Translations under genes and position numbers: made by a program
Notes under the pieces: model-generated
Seen by the model: only the letters and a program-made list of their open reading frames with translations
Database searches by the model: none
Told to the model about the DNA's origin: nothing
Source: Diplosphaera chodatii
Lineage: Eukaryota; Chlorophyta; Trebouxiophyceae; Prasiolales; Stichococcaceae
DNA length: 64,000 nucleotides
NCBI GenBank assembly: GCA_032358165.1
Contig: JAALGY010000020.1
Span: forward strand, 682,001-746,000
Direction: 5' to 3'
In this document: positions 23,001 through 35,398 of the stretch, piece by piece
Position numbering within the stretch: the first letter of the stretch is position 1
Layout: every line of letters begins with the position of its first letter

Positions 23001-26000
23001 GTGGCAGCCAGCATCTGCGAGTGGATCTGCGAGCGCCTCAGCGACTACCATAAGAACTTTTCGAGGGACACCTCGCTTATGCGGGTGCGCTGCAGGCGAT
23101 TAGAGGCTCTGCACAGCTAGCTGTGTGAGTGGCTAAATCTGGGGGCAGCCGATGTTGACCTGAGTCCATTTCTGCCGCTGCAGGGCCTGGTGGATGTGCT
23201 TGCAGTTGCAGAGCAGGCAAAGACACATGGGCAAGGCACAGACGTGGAGCAGGTGTACAGTGTGGCGTGCCTCCTTGTCTGATGGTCACCCCACCTCATG
23301 CCCCTGCAGATCCACTGCATGCAGCACGCGGCACAGGAGCTGGCAAATTCCTTGACTGAAACGTCCTGTTTGGCAGGTTTTGGCGGTCTGCCTGCGTGAC
23401 TCTCTCACAGCGGCATTTGGCCGCGACGCTGAGGCAGCACACAACGAGGCCGACTCAGGTGCAGCCTGGTGCCCCGTTCGCAGATGGGCACTGCCTCCTG
23501 CACAGAGAATTTACGAGCCCACAGCGTGTGTTGCTGAGCTGGCACCTGTCGTGGCTGTCTGCTCCGGCATCCGTTGAGGATTGCATTCAACAAATGGTTT
23601 TGCGGGCAACGCAGAGGCGCAGGAGCTGGCAGGTTTGGCGGTGGCAACGGGGGCGCTGCTCCGTGCAGAGCGTGCGCTGTTCTCGCCCACGCTGGGGCAC
23701 CTGCTGCGGGAGCCCGGGCGTGCCGCCGCCGCCACGCTGTACACGCTGTACGGCCAACGTCTGCAGCCTTGGCTTGCCAAAAGTGCGTGCGCAACATGCG
23801 GCCTTGTCCACTGCTCTGCGACCACCCTCCCCATGCGCTCTGTAGGGCATCCGATGAACCAGCCTATCTGCCGGCAAACAAAGGGTCACTCAAGCTGGCC
23901 CTTCAACATGTCATTCAGCTCAAGGCGCATATCTGAAACTGCCGAATGCTTTCGCATGCTGCAGCCAAGACGCTGACGCCGCCCAATGTGGAGGTGCTGC
24001 GCGCGGCTCAGCGGCTGGAGGCGCAGCTCGGGGTGCCCATCGCGCCCAAGGCGCCGGAGCGGCGGGCGAGGCCGAACACGGGGGAGCCGGCCGCCGCCAA
24101 CCCCTGGGGCCCCCGCCCGGCGCCCCCCTCCTGGGGCCTCGAAGCCGCCATCGCGGCGCTGTCCGAGACCTGGGTCGACTCACAGCTAGCGCAGATCCAC
24201 GCCTGGGTGGTGCGCCAAACGGAGCAGGAGGACTGGAAGCCCGTGCAGGCGGAGCGCGGCTGCGCGCGGTGAGCACACGGGCTTTGTCAGTGCAGAGCAT
24301 CTTTTGACCTCCAACAGACTGTCGCGACTGCAGAGCTGCTGGCTTGCCTCACATCATGCTGCAGCTATCTGCACCGCAATGTGGATGCCCCCTGCAATCT
24401 GAAGTTGCAGGCTCCCCATTGCTTTTTGCCTTGCCAGCTACAATCAGATTTACATAGATACGCTGCACTGTGACTATAAACCAGGTCTGAAGCAGATCTG
24501 CCATTCCCACACAGGACGGCGGTGGAGGTGCAGCGCATGGTGGACAACATCATGGACGCCATGATGGACATGCGGCTGCGGCTGCCGGTGGCGGTGGTGG
24601 AGCACCTCACCGGCGGCGTCGACGATGCGATCCAGAAGCTGACCAGCAACGTGCTGTACCACGTGGGCTCCGCCGACGTGCTGGTGCCGTCCGTGCCGCC
24701 ACTCACACGGTGTGGAAGCCACCTCCCTGGCCCTGTTGTCTGTTGTCAGCTGACCGGCTCTCAGCTACTGGCACCCTGCCGGCGGTGCCGCTGGGATCAG
24801 ACCAGTGCCACTGCTTGGGCGCATGTGCGCAGCCCTGGACCACCGCGTGATGTCATGCAAGTGCGGCGGCAGCACTTGCGTGGGCACCGCATCCTGTGCT
24901 TCTGCTGCAACCCTCATCCCACACCCGAGGCTTTGCACACGAGTGCTCGTGGCCAGTGTGATGCGGCCTGTGCACAGACGGCGCAGACCCTAAAGCCTGG
25001 GCCCCGTGCAGGTACAAGCGCAAGGAGGCGGACAAGATGGCGCGGCTGGAGATGGAGGGCAGCGCCCCCTCCCTCAGCCGCATGAGCTCCTTCGGGCCGC
25101 AGGGCTCCGGCCCCGGCGCCTCCGGCGGCATCCGGGTGGGTACCTGCGGCAAGGCTGCCGGTCCGGTACTCTGCTATCATGTGCATGCTTTGCTTGTCAA
25201 AGGACGGGTCATGTACATGACTTGCATCGCCCATAGCTTGTTGCACGGTTGATATCGTGCAGAGCGCATCATGCACCCACATGCGTGCTGCGCTTGTGGC
25301 CAGCCGTCCACAACTCGAGCCATCCTGTCCTGTCTCAAATGGCTCGTAATGATGGAGGCATTGGCTTAGGCTGGAAGCCTGCACACCGTCCTCTCTGCAA
25401 GCTCATCGTCGGCATGACGTTGGGGTGTGTGGCGCCCGCGCAGACGCAGCAGGAGCTGGATGCAGAGACGGCGCGGGTGGCGGCGGTGCCGGCGGAGGCG
25501 CTGGTGGTGCGCCTCAACAGCCTGGCGCGCCTGCTGGACGCCCTTGCCGCGCAGGAGTCCAAGATCCAGGAGTGGTGGCAGGACGTGCGCCCCGCTTCCC
25601 TTCCTGCTTCCAGCTCCCAGTGTGTTCCACTCGTGTAGCCTCTCGAGGGCGTGCTGCAGATGCCACGCGACCAGTTGTGTGGCACTGCTGCAAGTGCCAT
25701 AGCGCCTTGGCACTGTGCGACACGGCCTGGCCTTGTTGCTGAGGTGTCGTGGCCACCTGTGCTCATCATTGAGGCTAGGGTTCTGCACCCAGTGCGCAGA
25801 GCAGTGTGTCGCACACCTCGCTGCTGTCTTCCACCTTGCCGTGCAGACCACATTAGCTGATACTGTACCCTCAACCCCTGGACGCGATGTTAGCACCTGT
25901 TGAACAGTCGACCAGAAGTTGCAGGAGCTGGCCAGCCTGCAGCTGCTGCAGGAGGAGCTGGACCTGGAGTGGGCTGAGCCCGCAAATCTTGGGCCAGCTG

Positions 26001-27972
26001 ACCTGCCCGACGTGTGCTCTGCTGTCCAGTCAATGTCCCCGTGAAGCAGGAGCTTTGCCCTCGCCATGAGCCCACACTGGCCCACCAGCCCACGAATGGC
26101 CACGCCCACCCAGCAGCCTTGCGCCCAGCTCAGCCCAGCCAGCTGCTGGGGGCGGCTGCGGGGGTAGCAAACTCGAGGCGCCGGCATGCTGGATCATGAT
26201 CGATGCTTGGCCCGCCGGTGCGCAGATCCACCGGGAGGCGGCGGGGCAGCCGGCGACGGTGGGCGGCGAGGCGGGCGACAAGCTGCACTTCCACTGGCTC
26301 AAGGGCCTCTTCGAGGACGCCTCCCGCGCGCTGTCTAGCGGCCTCGACTCCCTGTGCGCCTTCATCGGCATCAAGGTGCCCGCCCGGGTCATTTTTGCAG
26401 CATCCTTCCTGCATCCGGCACACAGGCTTCCTGCTGGCCCCACAACCACCCAAGTATGGCCCGACCCATGGCACCACGGCTGCAGTGGGCTGTCCTCAAC
26501 GTGGGCGCTGCTACATCAGGGTGTTGCTCAAGGCGTCTGCACTACGTCGAAGGCGCTCAGGGCTGCAGGTTGCTAAGCCGCACCTTGGCGAACGCGTGCT
26601 ATCGTGTCGCAGGTGGTGTTCTGGGACCTGCGCCAGGAGCTGCTGGAGGGGCTGTACCGGCACAACGTGGGCGAGGCGCGGCTGCAGCCCATCCTGGACA
26701 TCCTGGACGCCACGCTCGGCGGCCTGGTGGAGGCGTCCGTGCAGGTGAGCAGTCGCTATGCCTTTTGTTTGGATTGGGCTTCCTGTTGTTAATTTTGCCA
26801 AGGGTGTCTGTACGCGGATCTGAAAATGGTTTGGGTGTGCGTCACATGAGCCGAAGCCGGCTGCAGCAGGCAGGCATGGCTGCTGCCGCCCTTGCAGCTC
26901 CGCGGGCAACCCATGCGCTCTGTGTGCTGCAGGGGCTGCAGCCGGCGCTGGCGCGGGGCATGCTGGTGGCGCTGGCGGCGGCGCTGCGGCGGGTGTACCT
27001 CGACGGCGGGCCCATGCGGTGGGCCTGGGCTCGCCTTATACAGCGAATGCACCCCACCCGCACCAGCAAGAATGGCAGCAACGCCTGATGCATCTGCCCT
27101 CTTGGGACCTGCAGGCTGTGCCACTACATACACGCCCCAGGTGTCGAGCCTCTCAGTGTCGACCCAAAACCCCTGGAAACCCTATCTTCAATCATCGCCC
27201 GCAGGCTGTACACGCCGGGGGACGTGCCGCTGATGCAGGCGGACCTGGACGGCGCCAAGGCGCTGTTCCACGCCGACGGCGACGGCCTCCCCGCCCCCGA
27301 GATCGACGAGCTCACCCAGGTGCCCCCACAGAAATAGGTTTCCGCAAACATCGGCCATGCCCGGCGTGCCTCAAGCGCGGGCACCGCCTTGACCGTAGCT
27401 TGAAACAATTGAAACTGCTGCAAGTTCTGCCTTCCCAGATTCAGCAGCCATCACTGTCAGTGGCATCGCTATCGCTTCTTATACGACAGGGGTGTGAGGC
27501 GATTCTGTATGTGATGCGCCTGGACGTGGGGTCCCTGGTGGAGCGGCTGGAGACGGCGCAGTCCCGGGGGCCCTCCTCGCTGGCGCCGGGCCAGCCCAGG
27601 CAGACGCAGTTCGACCCCGAGGTCATCCTGCGTGTGCTGTCGCACCGGTGAGCCTGCATCTCCGAAGAAGCGAGCGCACACGCACCACATGCTGGCGCAC
27701 ACGCTCCACATGCTGGCGCATGCTTGGAATTAGTCCGCCGGCGTGGCGCCTGCATGGCGGCATCTGCACGCTGTGGAGATCCAAACTGTCGTCACTCTCG
27801 TTGCAGGGCGGAGCATGCGGCGTCCAAGTACCTGAAGACAGAGTACAAGATGCCGAAGAAGCTGGACGAGTCGTCCTTCTCGCGCAACCTGACCAACCTC
27901 AAGGGCAAGCTTACGTCCAGCAGCAGCAAGAAGTACTCGTCGACTGCCGCCGCTGCTCAGCGGGCTCACTGA
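20098..27972 (+). CDS. MUN-domain protein (UNC13-like, PATROL1/DUF810 family)
   Basis: Plant members act in membrane trafficking; PATROL1 tethers proton-ATPase vesicles to the plasma membrane. The gene has about 20 exons. ATG 20098 begins MDAYAKRWTQGAKSAWNAYG (exon to 20241). Later blocks are LDEALVNELAYQLFLSTCGY near 20884, FRSFGAFLTWRQDVSQLLTA near 21430 and SGWAFPWGLRVQLAEVLLQG near 22103. More follow: SICEWICERLSDYHKNFSRD near 23010, SETWVDSQLAQIHAWV near 24163, VVFWDLRQELLEGLYRHN from 26613, ARGMLVALAAALRRVYLDGG near 26950 and the terminal exon 27807-27972. VFWDLR...GLY, YLDGGP, GDGLP and KYLKTEYKMPK match the C-terminal MUN region of plant homologues in the same order. The N-terminal C2-like region of animal UNC13 is absent, as in plants. 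Many internal exon borders (20515-25950) are approximate. Confidence 0.85.
27675..27716. repeat. 21-bp tandem repeat in the last MUN-gene intron
   Basis: Two adjacent 21-bp units beginning cgcacacgc and ending ccacatgctgg (27675-27695, 27696-27716) differ by one base. A partial third unit begins at 27717. Confidence 0.8.
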
Positions 27973-28288
27973 GCAGCTCCTGGATGCGGAGATCGAGCAG
28001 CTCTGCTGCGGTGTAGCAGCCCGAGTGCTGCATATCAGTCGGCACCTTCTCAACTTGCTTTGCCGTGCTTTGCATCGCTTGCGCCCACCTTTTGCAAGAC
28101 TTGAGTTTGCAAGACCGTGAACTGTTGATGCACCAAACGACCAGAGACACTCCCGCAGCTCAGCAAGCGGTTGTCGGATTTGGCAAAGCAGCTTGCTCGG
28201 CTGCTTGCCCATAGACACTGCATCCGCCCCCAAAGACCACTACCGTACCCTACACGTTTCTACTATACACCTTGCACTGACACATGTC
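27973..28288. other. Convergent intergenic region, MUN gene / CSN6
   Basis: The 316 bp lie between facing stop codons and presumably hold both 3' UTRs. I see no other feature. Confidence 0.5.
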
Positions 28289-30473
28289 TCAGAAGCCTAC
28301 TCCCCGGCGACGCTGCGGTCCAGAGCGGTCGTATGCCACATTGAACTTGTCAATGACGTCATGCAACGCCGACAGCCCCTTTGTGACGCTGGCCATGTAC
28401 ACCGTCAGCATGGTGTCGTTGTACTCCTGTGCATGTAAACACCAACATTGTGCAACACTTGACTCAGTGAGCAGCATGCAGTGACACCCTGCACCTTCAT
28501 TTACTTGGGAGGTTTTATGCCCATGTACATGATGTCGACGCGGCACAAGCAGGCAGCTGCACAGCACGCGGGTTCGTTTGGCAGGTAAAGGGTGGCTTGC
28601 CGTGAGGTAGTCCTCATGGAACTGGGGCGTGTCCAGCACGGGCAGCCGCCGCACCAGCGTCGCTGCCTGCCTCACCAGCTGATGGTCATATGGCAGCGCC
28701 CCTACAAGTGTGCAAGTGCAACAGCAGAGCTTGCAGGAACGTGTGTAGAACTGGGAGTGTCCAGGTGCGCATTGGGCAGACTTCTGGCAGATGCTGTGGA
28801 TACCTCAGCAAACTAGCTACTGCGTACCTCTCCGCTGCAGAAGGTGGCCTCACCTGTCTGCATCTGGCTGACGAGACTGTGCAGTGCATGTATCCGGCTG
28901 ATGAGCATCTTCACCGCCGCATGCATGCTCTGGTAGTGCGCGGTCACTACGCCACAGTGCATCAGGAAATTAGCCATCGGCCAACCCTCCCCTAGTAATA
29001 ATGATGCAAGAGACGGTGACACAACATGGCAGGCAACCAAAGTGTCAAGAACTGAAGTCTCATGCACGAGGCTCCAAGACGCACGCTGGTCTGAGCCGCT
29101 GGATTTGCCGGACGGCAGGATCTTCGCCACCTGGTTGACGCCGATGCGCTCTGCTTCCGAGGTCTGCAACATTCAAGCGCAGCATGAGTGACAAGTCTGG
29201 ACATGCGCTGGCAAACATAAAGAAGTTAAGAACCACGACATGGCTCCGGTGAGGTGCCGCTATGGCATCCTCAGCCCTGAGCTCAGGCACACACCTCGAT
29301 GTGGAAGTTTGCCTGCACGAAGTGCTCTGACGACACGCCATCCTTGACGTGCAACTCTGCAATGGACACCGGCATGCATCTGATACCCCCACACAGCGTG
29401 GTGTGCATGTACTCGTGGGTCTCATTGCCACGGCAACAACCACACTCATCACGACGATTCCTTACCACTTTCAAACAAGCGGACAGGCAGGTCACGCTGC
29501 CCCGGCTGCGGCGTAGTTTCCAGCAGCAGCAGCACCGGCGACTCGTTGAGCGTCATCATCTGCAGAACAGGCATTTGTGCAGCATCGCAGCAGTTGCTGC
29601 GCTACAGTGCTGCACACATCGCAGCTCTGTGGCGTTCTTTCAAGATGGGTCCTGTCATAGCTTTGTCGAGTGGCACATGTGCTGGCAGCACTTCGTGTTG
29701 CACCTGTCTGTGGGTGTCCAGATCCTGCTCCTGCTGCTGTCCGGTAGCATACCAGCCCACAACATCCAGCGCTGGATACACCTGCTTATCTGCACGATCC
29801 GGGACCTGCGGTCAGAGAGCGGAAGCCGGAAGTCTTCGACCATGCAAGCAGGCGAGCATGCATGGACTGATGCGTTGCACGTGAGTCACAGCAGTGACAA
29901 GCGTGTCGCACATTGGTCCAGCCGCTTTGTCAGGAAGGCATCGTTCAGTGCAACCTTGCCGTCCACAACCGTGTAGAGGATCTCAAAGGAGTTGCTGATG
30001 TCCACCTGGCGGCCGACCTGGGGTGGTAGAGCACAAGCTCATGTGCTGCACCCTCATCGGCAGCATGGTCTCCCTGCAGCAGCGTGACAGGTGACCAATA
30101 TCCAGGCACTGTGTCATACTGCAGCACCTCACCTGCTGGCCCAGCAAGCAGCCCAGCACTCGGAATTGCCCGCCGCTGCTGTCCACATTGTTCGCCTTGC
30201 TGCGGGTGTGGTGGTCGCTGACGTTGATCAGCACCAGCTGCAGCATGCATGCACACATGCGTCAGGGCTTTTGAGCTGGCACAGTAACTATGGAACGGCG
30301 CAACCTATCATGATGCGTGGGGTCGCTGTCCCGCAGTAAGATGCTGCACGTTTGCTGCAGCACAGGCACGACAATATCAACTTGATGCATCACGTGCAGC
30401 TGTAAGTCACCGGGTGCAGTTTGAAGTCTAGACCCGATGCACTCTGCTTCGCATCGCCTGCCGCATCGTTCAT
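28289..30473 (-). CDS. CSN6: COP9 signalosome subunit 6 (MPN- domain), 10 exons
   Basis: It is the non-catalytic MPN subunit that pairs with CSN5 in the signalosome that deneddylates cullins. I read complement exons 30411-30473, 30133-30237, 29912-30017, 29704-29789, 29466-29559, 29295-29356, 29085-29163, 28854-28946, 28601-28701 and 28289-28426, giving 308 aa. Diagnostic blocks are GLDFKLHP joined to LVLINVSDHHTR, FRVLGCLLGQQ, DISNSFEILY, YPALDVVGWYATG, TLNESPVLLLLE, SEAERIGVNQVAK, MHAAVKMLISRI and EYNDTMLTVYMASVTK. The JAMM zinc ligands are absent, as expected for CSN6 and unlike CSN5. The ninth intron starts with GC (complement of 28599-28600). The start codon overlaps the apparent stop of the upstream MscS gene. 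Confidence 0.95.
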
Positions 30474-32836
30474 CTTGACCAGTCAACAGGCTCAGTGCAT
30501 AAGTCTCTTCGAGGTGTGTGAAATGCGCAAATGGCCACTATGATGTCCCTCTTGAATGCTGCTGCTTGCCACCGAAGTACAGCACGCACCTCTTCTGACA
30601 GCTGTATCAGCAGATCGTGTGATCGGAGCAGCAAAGCATTTGTCCGTGCATCAAGTGTTATGGCTGCTGGACCATTGCGTTGGAGAAGGCGAGAGGTGCT
30701 GAGCTATGACGGCTAGCGCACCACTACCATGATTGACTCAGCTGTGGTCGATCCTGCGGGAACAACTTGGACACACTCGGGCTGCAGTGTCGAAAACAGT
30801 GCAGAAAACTGGTGCTGCTCAAGCAAGCTTTGGCGGCCGGGACCGAGACACGTTGGCGACCAGGCAGTCTGCTGCGACACTATTGGGCACCACAACCGGC
30901 ACGCCATCATCCTGCCGCACGATGGTGTTCATCGGCTCGATCTGCGTGCCGGGCAGTTGCGCCGAACTCAGTTGATCGCGTGCAGACTCTGCAGCGACGT
31001 GCAGGAGGAGGACTTCTCCCAGGGTACATTGATTGATGATGCCAGTGGACACATCGAGTTGGGTGAGCAGCTCACCGTCTCAATGATGCCAGACACCACC
31101 TCGCCTCCGCCGTCGTCCAGCAGCTGCACGCGGTCGCCGACGACGAACGGCTGCGTCAGGAACAGCTTGGCGCCGCTCAGAACGTTCTCTGTGAGTTTCT
31201 GCGCGCCAAAGCCGATTGCGATCCCGCTGACGCCACCAGCAGCCAGCAGCGGCTGAACGTTGACCCCCACGACTTGCAGCACCTACAGACACGCCAGTGG
31301 GCAAGGTTTGAATCACGCTTGGATGATGCAATGAGAAAGTGCCACAGCAGACATGGTGGGCAGTCGGCACCTTGTGCCACAAGATTCTAGGGCCACTCCA
31401 TATGCTTCCTTGTATGATATGGCTGTGGCAAAATGCTTCTGCATGGTAGCGTGGACCGGCTGTGCAGCACCTGAATCATGCCCGCTGCACCCAGAGCCAG
31501 CTGAGCAATGTATTGATTGGCTGCAAAATCCTGCACGACATCAAATGAGATGCTCGCGCATCTGCGATGTGTTGCAGTGCGGTTTGATGGAGTCTGCAGG
31601 TTGCAAGGAACTGTCAGGTTGCATTGCCATAGCATGCACACCTGTCAAGCTTCTCACTGGTCCGCTCGCTCTCGATGGCCATGTCGAAGAGACGGTCCTT
31701 CCATGCAATGGCAAACCAGAACCTGCGTCGACCCAGCTACTTGTGTGGTCATGCGCCACAGGGCGACCGAGCATCTGCCCTATCCACACTCATGCATGTG
31801 CTCCAGCTTGTCAGTGCACAGCATCGCACTGCAATACGAAGCCTTGTGGCACGTACCCCAGAACCGTCAACGCCACCTTGCTGCCAGCCAGCGCAGCATC
31901 ATCAACCATGCCGAAGCCCTGCGGATCATACAACGGCACTCCGCTTGCCCTGGAAAACCCTGACATGGCACAGGACTCTAACGCCCTACAGCAGCAGACC
32001 ACCGCAACGCAGCAGCAGCGGCACGCTTTGCCTGGATGGCGATGCCGGCAGTGTAGGCCGCGAAGCGCGGCAGGTGGTCGTCGTGCAGGTCCAGCAGGAT
32101 TTCCAGCCAGCGGCTGGTCTCGCGGAGCGCCAGTATGGTGGTGGCGGCGGGGAGCAGCAGCGTGACCGGCTTGTGCGCGGCCACCAGCGCCGCCTCCAGC
32201 ACCCGCAGGAACGGGCCACGGTCCTTCACCTCCTCAGTGGCACTCGCCATGCTGGCGTCGTCGGCTGCCTGCGCCGAGGAGACGGCACCCCCCCTTCACG
32301 GAAGTTGCGAACAACTTCACCTGTACTGTGCGATGCACACCATGACAACGGGCGTGTGATAACATGCCAGCGTCAACGCGGCCTGTTGCAGCAGACTCGG
32401 GTGAGAGTGCACGGCCATGACGGCTCTGGTGGCATGCGCACATCGCCGACGTCCTGTGCTGCCCAGTTCAGCAAGCGGATGACGAGGCTGCTGGCGATGA
32501 CGGCGGCCATCGTCACGCCCAGTAACCGAAGGGTGGCCTGCACAGCGACGGAAGCGGCTCTTAGTGGTGGTCAACAATACTGTTGCAAACACTATCAGAC
32601 GACACCACGAAGCTGACTGTCAAACAAAACACACAGGAAAGACATGCGTACACCCGCTCACCTGCCAGGAGACTGACAGGCCTTGATATGCGCCCGCAGC
32701 GACAGCCGCAGCCTCCTCCACCTTCCCTGGGGGCACAGCGGGTCTCCGTGCGGCGCATGTGGTGGACGCCCGGCGCCTGCGGCGGTGCCAGTGGCTTGCT
32801 GCTGCGGTTGGGCTCTGGGATCGTGATGGCTGACAT
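30470..32836 (-). CDS. MscS-family mechanosensitive ion channel
   Basis: It is a membrane-tension-gated channel, probably in the plastid envelope or plasma membrane as for plant and algal MSL proteins. ATG 32836 opens a Pro/Arg-rich N-terminus (MSAITIPEPNRSSKPLAPPQ) that could be a transit peptide. The first membrane exon (about 32541-32450) includes RLLGVTMAAVIASSLVIRLL. A second hydrophobic exon (about 32250-32010) has AAHKPVTLLLPAATTILALR. The MscS core at 31282-31080 carries the pore-lining helix AAGGVSGIAIGFGAQKLTE, then NVLSG and the beta-domain start QPFVVGDRVQLLD. A later exon (about 30955-30853) has IVRQDDGVPVVVPNSV, equivalent to the conserved TDDG...VPNS. The last exon (about 30698-30470) contains LLLRSHDLLIQLSEEVRAVL and ends in a TGA that overlaps the CSN6 ATG. 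Middle exon joins are approximate. Confidence 0.8.
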
Positions 32837-33621
32837 ACCACGGGATATACCGGAAAGACAGCTGCGCAGGGCGCAGGACCATGCCTGGTGCGATGCACCG
32901 GCTGTGCACGCTGCCGCACTGGCAAATCAGATGGTGCTGGGGTGTGCACCAGCACCGCCATCGACACGCTTGCCGTTTCGCAAACGAACGTGCGGCACGC
33001 TATAACTTAACGCTGACGTGCACTTATTCCAAGTTGGGTCCAGTTACACTTGCCCCAGGACAGGGGCAGCACTGTGCAACAAGACGTTCGAACTCAGTAC
33101 GCAACGCATCAGCGATTGAGCGCGCGGCGCTGACTGATGCCAAGTGCACGGTCCCTGTAACATCTTGAGACACACAGCACAGTGTGTGCTTGTTAGATGC
33201 CATGCTGCACCCTGAGGATCTGCAGTGCGGATGCACGTGGTTCGCAAGCTGGAGGGAAGTTACATCTTTGACCTTGACCAGTTTTGGGCCCGATGAACAG
33301 GCACGCTAGGCTCATGTACTGAGGGAGTGTAAGCGCGCAGAGAGTGTGAAGTAGAGGATCCACCGCTCTTGCCGCCGTCCCTGGGTGCTTCTCACTTTAT
33401 ATGTATCGATACACATTATCACAGGGTGGGTGGTGGAACTGCCGTAGGAGCTCCTCTGGCGGGACAAGGCAGTCATCTGGGATTCCAGCCAAGCAGGCTT
33501 CATTATACTCATTACAGCCTTGAAGTAGAGTTGGTTTCACGCCTGCCTGGTAGGGCGACCACAGCCTGTGTGCGCACCAAGACACTTGAGATGTGTAAGT
33601 GAGGTCGTCACCCCTTGACAC
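32837..33621. other. Intergenic, MscS 5' flank and UHM gene 3' flank
   Basis: The 785 bp lie between two minus-strand genes. A 70-codon open frame (about 33236-33024, -) has no recognisable motif and no clear splice link to MscS. I see nothing else supported. Confidence 0.4.
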
Positions 33622-34670
33622 TCATCTCAGGCGGCTGCGTGCAAAGGCGCTCTCGTCATAGAAGCGGGCGTCCACAATGGCTTCGCCAAATGCGCGGCCA
33701 TTCAGCCGCTTCTGCGCCATGACGGCGCTGTCCAGGGTGTCGAAGTTGACAAAGATCAGGCCGACACCTGTGACGTCACGAACACTTGGAGTGCATGCAC
33801 GCACTGTCTGCTGTCTAGTACATATTCTGCCACAGCATGAGCACCTCGTTCGACACACAAACCGCCAGGTCCTGAAACACACCTGGTGGGTCGTCGGCTT
33901 GCGACACATTTGATGGGCGTGGCGCCTGGATGCTGCGGATCTTGCCATACTTCTCCTCCACCTCATCTGCAGCAAGTCAGAGCTCTACACTTACTGTTTA
34001 TCCTCACGCAACACCAGCCGGGCTCGCAACCCGGTTCCACAGCACCTCACATACACAAAGTCCAATGGCATGCCAGGTGCGCGCCTGCTACGTCGTCCAG
34101 GATGTCCTGGTAGGTGTCGGGGTCGGCCAGGTCGGCGCGCGTGGCCATGTTGGCCAGGCGCAGCACGCACGTCGGCGCCTCGCTGACGGTGGGGCGCTGC
34201 CGTCGGCCCCCAGCGGCAGGGGGCCCCGCCAGCTCAACAGCAGGCGCGGCAGGAGGCGCTGCCGGCGCTGCTATGGGTGTGACTGCGGGTGCTGGCACCG
34301 CCGCCGCTGCGGGGGCGGCTGGTGCGGGCGCCACCACTGGCGGCACGTCCATGTCCATATCCATATCCATGGGCACGGACGCGTCTGAGGGTGCGGGGGG
34401 CGGGGGCACATCGTCGATGGGGAACAGTGGCTCCTGCATGGACGGCAGCGTTGGAGCCATGGCCAGCAACACGCTGCTGCGATTGCACCTGAACTGTGCA
34501 GCAGCGACTCCGAATGATCCATAAGGATGCCGAGGCGGGCCTCACCTGCTGTGGCGGGGCGTCTGCGGCGGCAGCGGCCATGGCGTGTGGCGGCGCAGGG
34601 GCAGCAGGTGGGGGTGGTGCGGCCAGTGGCGGAACTGCAACGCCGCCTCCTGGTGCCTGCTTTGATGTTG
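33622..34670 (-). CDS. U2AF-homology-motif (UHM) protein, C-terminal U2AF65-like
   Basis: The three C-terminal exons match the UHM of U2AF large subunit, which binds the ULM of SF1/SF3B1 at the 3' splice site. From the right, an exon at about 34470-34091 has TCVLRLANMATRADLADPDT then YQDILDDVA. The next (33966-33893) has DEVEEKYGKIRSIQAPRPS. The last (33767-33622) has VGLIFVNFDTLDSAVMAQKR, the NGRAFGEAIVDARFYDE block and a stop after SRLR. Upstream sit Ala/Pro-rich exons, one with a Met-Asp (MD)x4 run encoded at about 34349-34372, and an exon at about 34665-34546. I find no RNA-binding RRM1 or RRM2 upstream and no secure start codon. It is either a U2AF2 gene whose N-terminal half I cannot resolve, or a shortened UHM protein. 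The intron between the first two UHM exons seems to start with GC. Confidence 0.65.
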
Positions 34671-35398
34671 CACATGCCAGCGTCAGCCAAGATATGCAAC
34701 AGGTCCGCAGCTGCAGAAGCACAGTGTTGTCTGCCAGTACCACTGGAACCTGGGCGTCACATCTGCAGATCGGCGACCCCGCAAAACTGTCGACCTGTGG
34801 CGTGCGCTGCAGCCAGGAGGCCACGCAGCGCAAAGTCAGTGCGAGTCTCGGCCGAGGTTGGGTAGCAGCGGCTTAACCATCGACAACAAGCAGCACCTAC
34901 CAGCAGGGCGCTGACCAAAGGCACTGAGCTGTGCTTATGTTGTGTCCGCTTGGCTGTCAGGGGAGCGTATCAAGCGAAACACATCACCGTGGTCTGGCAG
35001 GCGAGGCTACCGGGGTTAGTAAGACACTCGGTAGAGCAGCATCATCAACTTTTCGTGGGGTCATATGCGCTGTCCTACCTTGCCAGATATATCACTTGGT
35101 GTGGGACTGAGCGATGCTCGGTGCTTCCGGCCATCCCTATCCTCCTTCTTGCTCCTGTATGTGTGGCAACGACGCGAGCTCAGCCATTGTGCACATGGCT
35201 GTACAGACCTTCAGCAGCTCGGCAGCATGACAGCACGCTTCACCAAGTGGACAACTCCGACTGAAATGGTCTTGATGTCGACTGGTGCCTGCACAATGGT
35301 GGAAGACACACGCCGGCAGTTGAACACCGCCTGCACAGGCGCACACTGCGATGGTGTTCATACGGAACACACACAGCATGCCATCGGTGGAGGAGCTC
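34671..35398. other. Unresolved 5' region of the UHM gene
   Basis: The 728 bp lie upstream of the last recognisable UHM exon and downstream of the RS gene stop. A minus-strand open stretch (about 34833-34680) has no RRM motif. The missing U2AF RRMs would be expected here if the gene were full length, but I do not see them. Confidence 0.35.
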
